NCBI GenBank assembly: GCA_964436305.1
Contig: CAYTCI010000017.1
Span: 1-57,715, forward strand
Length of the DNA stretch: 57,715 nucleotides
Direction: 5' to 3'
DNA from: JAKPUX01 sp964436305
Lineage (GTDB): Bacteria > Zhuqueibacterota > Zhuqueibacteria > Residuimicrobiales > Residuimicrobiaceae
Shown here: positions 53,310-57,715 of the stretch, piece by piece
Position numbering within the stretch: the first letter of the stretch is position 1
Layout of the letters: each line of letters begins with the position of its first letter
The notes under the pieces: generated by a model
The model's database searches: none
What the model saw: the letters and a program-made list of their open reading frames with translations, nothing else
What the model was told of the DNA's origin: nothing
Made by a program: the position numbers and the translations under genes

Positions 53310-53927
53310 ATGGAACTTGTGCAAGCCCTTGAGCAGCGGCGGACGGTACGCAAATTCGCGGCCACGCCCGTCTCTCCCGAACTCTTGCGGGAACTGGCGC
53401 GGCGCGCCGGACTCGCCCCCAGCGTCAACAATGCCAATCCCTGGAAGTTTATCGCCGTCACCAACCCCGGCTTGATCGAGCAGATGGCAGCCGCCGTACA
53501 CCAGCGCCTCTCAACCCTCTTTGCAGATGCGGCCAAAGCGCCGGTGCTCAAGACGGTCGACCATTTCTCGACCGTCTTTGCCGGAGCGCCCGCGGTTCTC
53601 TTTCTGGCCATGCAGCCCTACAAGGCCATCGCAGACGACCTCGAAAGCAAGGAGGTCAGCCATGAAGCGCTCAATACCATGCGCCGTCATCCGGATCTGC
53701 AGAGCGCCGGCGCGGCCGTGCAAAACATCCTGCTCTCGGCCGTCGAGCTGGGACTGGGAGGCTGCTGGCTCTCCGGGATGATGGTAGCCCGGCCGGAGCT
53801 GGAAAAGCTGCTCCAGGTGCAGGCACCCTGGGAACTGGTCACGGGCGTGGCGATCGGCAAGCCGGAGAGCCTTCCGGCAGCCAGGCCCCGTCCGCCGCTG
53901 GAAGAGATCTTTACCCACATCGTCTAG
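53310..53927 (+). CDS. Nitroreductase-family flavoprotein
   Basis: 205 aa, one FMN-binding nitroreductase domain. N-terminal RRTVRKFAATPVSPELLREL, then APSVNNANPWKFIAV, and later AVQNILLSAVELGLGGCWLSG and VAIGKPE, all typical. TM1586-like or NADH-oxidase-like members use NAD(P)H to reduce nitro compounds, quinones or enones. The physiological substrate is unknown. Start GGAGGAAGCATG. It is followed after 74 bp by a glycyl-radical activase with its own putative promoter, so linkage to it is only positional. Confidence 0.9.
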   Translation: MELVQALEQRRTVRKFAATPVSPELLRELARRAGLAPSVNNANPWKFIAVTNPGLIEQMAAAVHQRLSTLFADAAKAPVLKTVDHFSTVFAGAPAVLFLAMQPYKAIADDLESKEVSHEALNTMRRHPDLQSAGAAVQNILLSAVELGLGGCWLSGMMVARPELEKLLQVQAPWELVTGVAIGKPESLPAARPRPPLEEIFTHIV

Positions 53928-53947
53928 AACGCGCTCGCAGAAATCCC

Positions 53948-53976
53948 TTGCTCGATTCGATGGATCCTTTTATATT
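53948..53976 (+). promoter_or_regulatory. Putative promoter of the activase-hypD operon
   Basis: TTGCTC (53948-53953) and TATATT (53971-53976) are separated by 17 bp and lie 26 bp upstream of the activase ATG. The -10 box matches 5 of 6, the -35 only 3 of 6. Confidence 0.4.
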
Positions 53977-54001
53977 AACCATTCGAACCAGGAAAGGGAG
54001 C

Positions 54002-54919
54002 ATGACGGATCTGTTGCAGACCAGCGGGCTGGTCTTTAATATCATGCGCTTTGCGGTCCATGACGGGCCAGGCATCCGCACCACGGTTTTTCTCAAGGGC
54101 TGTCCTCTGCGCTGCGCCTGGTGCCATAATCCTGAATCGATGGGCACGGCGCCGGAGCTGATGCTGAACCAGGATCGCTGCATCGGTTGCGGCGCCTGCA
54201 TCGGGATCTGTCCCCATGGGGCGATCGCATCCACCCCGCAAGGTCCGCGCACGGATCGGCAACTCTGCCGGGTATGCGGCGTTTGTGTGCCGGCCTGCCC
54301 CGCAGGGGGCCGCGCGCGCGTGGGCGAGGTCATGACGACCGGCCAGGTGATGGAGACGGTGCTGGCCGATCGCATTTTTTACGACCAGTCAGGCGGCGGC
54401 GTCACCTTTTCCGGCGGCGAACCGGCCCATCAACCCGGATTTCTCCAGGTCCTGCTCAAGGCAAGCAAGGCGGAGGCGCTGCACACCACCCTCGACACCT
54501 GCGGCTATGCACCCTGGCGGGTATTCGCGGCTATCCTGCCGCTGACCGATCTCTTTCTCTTCGATCTCAAGATGATCGATGCGGAGAAACACCGGCGCTG
54601 GACCGGGGCTGACAATGCCCTCATCCTCGAGAACCTCGAGCGCCTCGACGCCGCCGGTAAGTATCTCAGCCTGCGCATGCCCCTCCTGCCCGGCATCAAC
54701 GACGAAGCCGCGGATATCGCAAAACTGACCGCCTGGCTGGGGAGGCTGCGCCATCTCCGCCGGCTCCACCTCCTCCCTTACCATCCGGGCGGCAATGGCA
54801 AATACCCCCGTCTCGGGCGCAGCGCGCCGCTGGAGCTGACGCCGCCCGGCCGGGAACGAATCGATGAGCTGGCGGCCCGGTTGGCAGAGGTCGTCGAAAC
54901 GGTAACCATCGGCGGCTGA
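54002..54919 (+). CDS. Glycyl-radical enzyme activating enzyme (radical SAM), partner of HypD
   Basis: 305 aa from ATG 54002 (GGGAG site); the TTG at 53948 would start inside the promoter. The radical-SAM cluster motif CPLRCAWC (Cys34, Cys38, Cys41) follows HDGPGIRTTVFLKGC. A ferredoxin-like insert carries two 4Fe-4S motifs (CIGCGACIGICP and CRVCGVCVPACP), found in activases of non-PFL dehydratases. GGGVTFSGGEP binds SAM. It abstracts hydrogen from the glycine of the downstream enzyme to install the radical. It lies 45 bp upstream of hypD. The enzyme is strictly anaerobic. Confidence 0.93.
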   Translation: MTDLLQTSGLVFNIMRFAVHDGPGIRTTVFLKGCPLRCAWCHNPESMGTAPELMLNQDRCIGCGACIGICPHGAIASTPQGPRTDRQLCRVCGVCVPACPAGGRARVGEVMTTGQVMETVLADRIFYDQSGGGVTFSGGEPAHQPGFLQVLLKASKAEALHTTLDTCGYAPWRVFAAILPLTDLFLFDLKMIDAEKHRRWTGADNALILENLERLDAAGKYLSLRMPLLPGINDEAADIAKLTAWLGRLRHLRRLHLLPYHPGGNGKYPRLGRSAPLELTPPGRERIDELAARLAEVVETVTIGG

Positions 54920-54964
54920 CCGGCTCACCGGACCGCATCACCCATTTTTCCCGGAGGCTCCACC

Positions 54965-57322
54965 ATGAACGATCGCGTCCGCCAGTTACGCGACGCCAGC
55001 CTGCAGGCCACCCCCACCCTTTCGACCGAGCGGGCCGGAATCGTCACCCGGGTCTATCGCGAGGCCGGTCTGCTCTCCGCGCCGATGCTGCGCGCCCGCG
55101 TCTTCGCGGCGATCATGGCGGAGAAAAGCATCTACATCCATCCCGGCGAGCTCATTGTCGGCGAACGCGGCCCCGCGCCCAAGGCCACCTCCACCTTTCC
55201 CGAAATCTGCTGCCACTCGCTTGCGGATCTCGAGATCCTCGACCGCCGCGAGAAGGTCTTTTTCAAGGTCGACGACGCGACCCGGCAACAGTACCGCGAC
55301 GAATTCATTCCCTTCTGGCAGGGCAAAACCCTGCGTGAAAAGATCCTCGCCAGCATGAGCGAGGAATGGCAGGAGGCCTATGCGGCGGGGATCTTTACCG
55401 AATTCATGGAGCAGCGCGGCCCCGGCCATACCGTACTCGATGACAAGATCTATCAGCGCGGCATGAACGACTTTATCGCGCTGATCGACGCCCGCCTGGC
55501 CGGACTGGACTATGTCGAGGATCCGGCCGCATACGACCAGGCCGAGGAGTTGCGCGCCATGCGTCTCTGTGCCCAGTCGATCATCCACCTTGCCCTTCGG
55601 CATGCGGAGATGGCGGAGGCGCTGGCCGCCGGCGAAAGCGATCCACAGCGCCGCGCGGAGCTCCTGCAGATCGCCGCGGTCTGCCGCCGGGTCCCTGCTG
55701 AAAAACCGCGTACCTTTCATGAGGCCCTGCAATACTACTGGTTCGTCCATCTCGGGGTGATCACCGAGATCAATCCATGGGATGCCTTTAATCCCGGCCG
55801 CCTCGACCAGCACCTCTACCCCTTCTACCAGCGCGAGCTGGCCGCCGGCACCCTGACCCGGGAGGCAGCGCGCGAACTGCTGCACTGCTTCTGGGTCAAA
55901 TTCAACAACCAGCCGGCCCCTCCCAAGGTGGGGGTGACTGCAGCGGAGAGCTCGACCTACACCGATTTTGCCAACATCAACAGCGGCGGCCTGCGGGCCG
56001 ATGGCAGCGACGGGGTCAACGAGCTCTCCTACCTCATCCTTGAGGTGATCGATGAGATGCGGCTGGTGCAGCCCAGCTCGAATATCCAGCTGAGCCGCAA
56101 GAATCCCGATGCCTTCCTCAAGCAAGCCCTGCGGGTTGTGCGCAAGGGCTGGGGCCAGCCCTCGCTCTTTAATGCCGATACCGTGGTCGATGAGCTGCTG
56201 CGCCAGGGCAAGTCGGTCGAGGACGCCCGCCAGGGGGGAACCTCGGGCTGCGTCGAGACCGGCGCCTTCGGCAAGGAGGCTTACATCCTCACCGGCTATT
56301 TCAATATTCCCAAGATCCTCGAGCTGACCCTGCATGACGGCTTCGATCCACGCACCGGGCATCAGCTCGGGCCGCACACGGGCGATCCCGCCAGCTGGAG
56401 CAGCTTTGCAGATCTGATGGCCGCCTTTGAACAGCAGATGGCCCATTTCATCGCTATCAAGCTGGCCGGAAACGCCATCATCGAGCGGCTCTACGCCCTC
56501 TATCTGCCGGTGCCGTTCCTCTCGATCCTGATCGATGATTGCATCGCCCGCGGCAAGGACTACAACGCCGGTGGTGCCCGCTATAATACCAGCTATATTC
56601 AGGGGGTCGGCATCGGCACCATCAGCGACAGTCTGGCCGCGCTCAAGTACCATGTATTCGAGCAGCAGAACTTCACCCTGCCCGGGTTCATCGCCATGCT
56701 GGAGCGTGATTTCGCGGGAGATGAAGCGGCGCGGCTGCGCTTGCTCAACCAGACCCCCAAATACGGCAACGACGAGGCCTACGCCGACGACCTCATGCGC
56801 CAGGTCTTTGAGCTCTATTACGCCCTGATCAACGGCCGTCCCAATACCCGGGGGGGCACCTACCGCATCAACCTGCTGCCGACCACCTGTCACGTCTATT
56901 TCGGCTCGGTCATCGGCGCCACGCCGGACGGACGCAAGGCCGGCACCCCCTTGAGCGAGGGGATTTCGCCGGTGCAGGGCGCTGACCGCAAGGGTCCGAC
57001 GGCGGTGCTGAAATCCGCGGCCAAAATGGATCATGTGCGCACCGGCGGCACGCTGCTCAACCAGAAATTCACCCCGCAGCTCCTCTCGGACGAGGCCGGC
57101 CTGAACGGGTTGGTGCAGCTCATCCGCACCTATTTCCGTCTGGAAGGGCATCACATCCAGTTCAACGTGGTGGATGTGGACACACTGCGCGCCGCCCAGC
57201 GCGACCCGCAGCAATACCGCGATCTGATTGTGCGGGTGGCCGGCTACAGCGATTATTTCTGCGACCTGAGCGAAACCCTGCAAAACGAAATCATTGCCCG
57301 CACCGAGCATCAGGATTTCTAA
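54965..57322 (+). CDS. hypD: Glycyl-radical trans-4-hydroxy-L-proline dehydratase
   Basis: 785 aa, full glycyl-radical enzyme length, GGAGG upstream. Thiyl cysteine Cys429 in TSGCVETGAFGKEAY with base Glu431, and radical glycine Gly760 in RVAGYSDYF. Residues reported for Clostridioides difficile HypD (from memory: Phe152, His160, Asp278, Ser334, Asp339, Phe340, Cys434, Glu436, Tyr450, Gly765) all have counterparts here at a constant offset of -5: Phe147, His155, Asp273, Ser329, Asp334, Phe335, Cys429, Glu431, Tyr445, Gly760. The reaction is 4-hydroxyproline to pyrroline-5-carboxylate. Pyrroline-5-carboxylate reductase, often adjacent, is absent from the window. The activase is directly upstream. 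Confidence 0.88.
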   Translation: MNDRVRQLRDASLQATPTLSTERAGIVTRVYREAGLLSAPMLRARVFAAIMAEKSIYIHPGELIVGERGPAPKATSTFPEICCHSLADLEILDRREKVFFKVDDATRQQYRDEFIPFWQGKTLREKILASMSEEWQEAYAAGIFTEFMEQRGPGHTVLDDKIYQRGMNDFIALIDARLAGLDYVEDPAAYDQAEELRAMRLCAQSIIHLALRHAEMAEALAAGESDPQRRAELLQIAAVCRRVPAEKPRTFHEALQYYWFVHLGVITEINPWDAFNPGRLDQHLYPFYQRELAAGTLTREAARELLHCFWVKFNNQPAPPKVGVTAAESSTYTDFANINSGGLRADGSDGVNELSYLILEVIDEMRLVQPSSNIQLSRKNPDAFLKQALRVVRKGWGQPSLFNADTVVDELLRQGKSVEDARQGGTSGCVETGAFGKEAYILTGYFNIPKILELTLHDGFDPRTGHQLGPHTGDPASWSSFADLMAAFEQQMAHFIAIKLAGNAIIERLYALYLPVPFLSILIDDCIARGKDYNAGGARYNTSYIQGVGIGTISDSLAALKYHVFEQQNFTLPGFIAMLERDFAGDEAARLRLLNQTPKYGNDEAYADDLMRQVFELYYALINGRPNTRGGTYRINLLPTTCHVYFGSVIGATPDGRKAGTPLSEGISPVQGADRKGPTAVLKSAAKMDHVRTGGTLLNQKFTPQLLSDEAGLNGLVQLIRTYFRLEGHHIQFNVVDVDTLRAAQRDPQQYRDLIVRVAGYSDYFCDLSETLQNEIIARTEHQDF

Positions 57323-57359
57323 AGGGGGTTTAACGCAACCAACCTGAAACATGCAAAAC

Positions 57360-57400
57360 GCTTTTTGAACTGCAGTTTGTTTGTGCAGCGCCCAAAAAGC
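57360..57400 (+). other. Interrupted stem-loop between hypD and mntP
   Basis: Outer arms GCTTTTTG (57360-57367) and CAAAAAGC (57393-57400) enclose an inner pair CTGCA (57370-57374) and TGCAG (57384-57388). It lies 37 bp after the hypD stop without a following T-run, so it may be a terminator-like or regulatory RNA element. Confidence 0.4.
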
Positions 57401-57463
57401 ATTAAACCATTACCAGATTTGCAAGTTTTCCGGCTGCATCTCGCAAAATACTGCAAACGCTCT

Positions 57464-57505
57464 TATAATCAGGCCGTTTGAAAATTCACCGCGCTTGCTG
57501 CGCGG
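57464..57505 (+). promoter_or_regulatory. Putative mntP promoter and leader hairpin
   Basis: A consensus -10 TATAAT (57464-57469) sits 17 bp from a weak -35 TCGCAA (57441-57446). A GC hairpin CCGCGC-TTGCT-GCGCGG (57489-57505) lies in the leader, just ahead of the ribosome-binding site. The layout would allow leader control, but the conserved core of the manganese (yybP-ykoY) riboswitch is not visible. Confidence 0.4.
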
Positions 57506-57525
57506 CATACAACGGAGTGGAGCGA

Positions 57526-57715
57526 TTGGATTTTATCGGTACCATCTTTATTGCAGTCGGCCTGGCAATGGATGCCTTTGCTGTTTCATTGGGCATCGGC
57601 ACCACCCCCACCGCCAGCGATAAGCGGGCTGTCTTTCGCCTGGCATTTCATTTCGGCTTCTTTCAAGGTTTGATGACCTTCCTGGGCTGGCTGGCCGGCA
57701 CCACCATCGCCAGCC
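57526..57715 (+). CDS. mntP: MntP-type manganese efflux pump, 5' part (cut by window edge)
   Basis: At least 63 residues, beginning at TTG 57526 with GGAG 8 nt upstream. The translation MDFIGTIFIAVGLAMDAFAVSLG contains the family signature MDAFAVSLG in the first membrane helix. It is followed by the second helix region FRLAFHFGFFQGLMTFLGWLAG. MntP exports Mn(II) across the inner membrane. The frame is open to the right edge. Confidence 0.88.
   Translation, partial: MDFIGTIFIAVGLAMDAFAVSLGIGTTPTASDKRAVFRLAFHFGFFQGLMTFLGWLAGTTIAS

Noticed and set aside
54986..57352. 788-codon minus-strand open frame opposite hypD
   Set aside because: Shadow frame; the plus strand has a complete glycyl-radical enzyme active site.
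57323..57525. Manganese (yybP-ykoY) riboswitch
   Set aside because: The conserved loop sequences could not be found by eye; only generic hairpins are present.

Overview
The window is about 60% GC and reads as the genome of an uncultured, fermentative, polysaccharide-degrading bacterium of the Fibrobacterota-Chlorobiota-Bacteroidota (FCB) superphylum, outside the classical Bacteroidota. KSB1, Calditrichota or Ignavibacteria-like lineages would fit. The evidence is a TonB-dependent receptor with a carboxypeptidase-regulatory N-terminus, a PorV-type outer-membrane protein, and repeated C-terminal domains of the 'YPNPFNP ... GVY' (FlgD-like, type IX secretion-like) class. No SusD homologue is seen. 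The lineage assignment is inference; there is no rRNA or tRNA in the window.

Layout. (1) 1-10.0 kb, housekeeping and accessory: a C-rich/G-rich tandem repeat at the left edge, a DUF5916/CBM9-like outer-membrane protein, a sialate O-acetylesterase-type esterase, a YpfJ-type zinc metallopeptidase, a NatA/NatB-like ABC exporter pair and a D-aminoacylase-type amidohydrolase. (2) 10.2-14.6 kb: a 1477-residue secreted protein with VCBS/FG-GAP, ASPIC/UnbV and Ig-like domains, closed by a bidirectional terminator. (3) 14.7-47.3 kb: a mannan-utilisation locus of about 33 kb. It is entirely on the minus strand except for one divergent pectin-methylesterase-like gene. In transcription order it runs LacI regulator, CBM-rich surface protein, TonB receptor, PorV-like barrel, 1202-residue surface protein, PPIase lipoprotein, GH5-like glycosidase, AGE-family epimerase, GH130_1 phosphorylase, GH2 beta-mannosidase, DUF5060 glycosidase, SGNH esterase, GH5_7 mannanase, and two GH26 mannanases. 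(4) 47.7-53.1 kb: a GH127-type secreted protein, a YdiJ-type FAD/Fe-S oxidoreductase and a MaoC-like hotdog protein, all minus strand. (5) 53.3-57.7 kb, plus strand: a nitroreductase, a glycyl-radical activating enzyme, a glycyl-radical enzyme whose active site matches trans-4-hydroxy-L-proline dehydratase (HypD), and a partial mntP cut by the right edge.

How the genes work together (inference from families). Secreted GH26 and GH5 mannanases and esterases cut and deacetylate (gluco)mannan. The CBM protein and the TonB/PorV/1202-residue module capture and import oligosaccharides. The exported GH2 enzyme can trim them to mannose. In the cytoplasm the AGE-family epimerase turns mannobiose into mannosyl-glucose, and GH130_1 phosphorolyses it to mannose-1-phosphate plus glucose. 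LacI has its own promoter, and a perfect 16-bp palindrome lies just downstream of the -10 box. GH127 together with HypD raises the possibility that the same organism also uses hydroxyproline-rich plant cell-wall glycoproteins.
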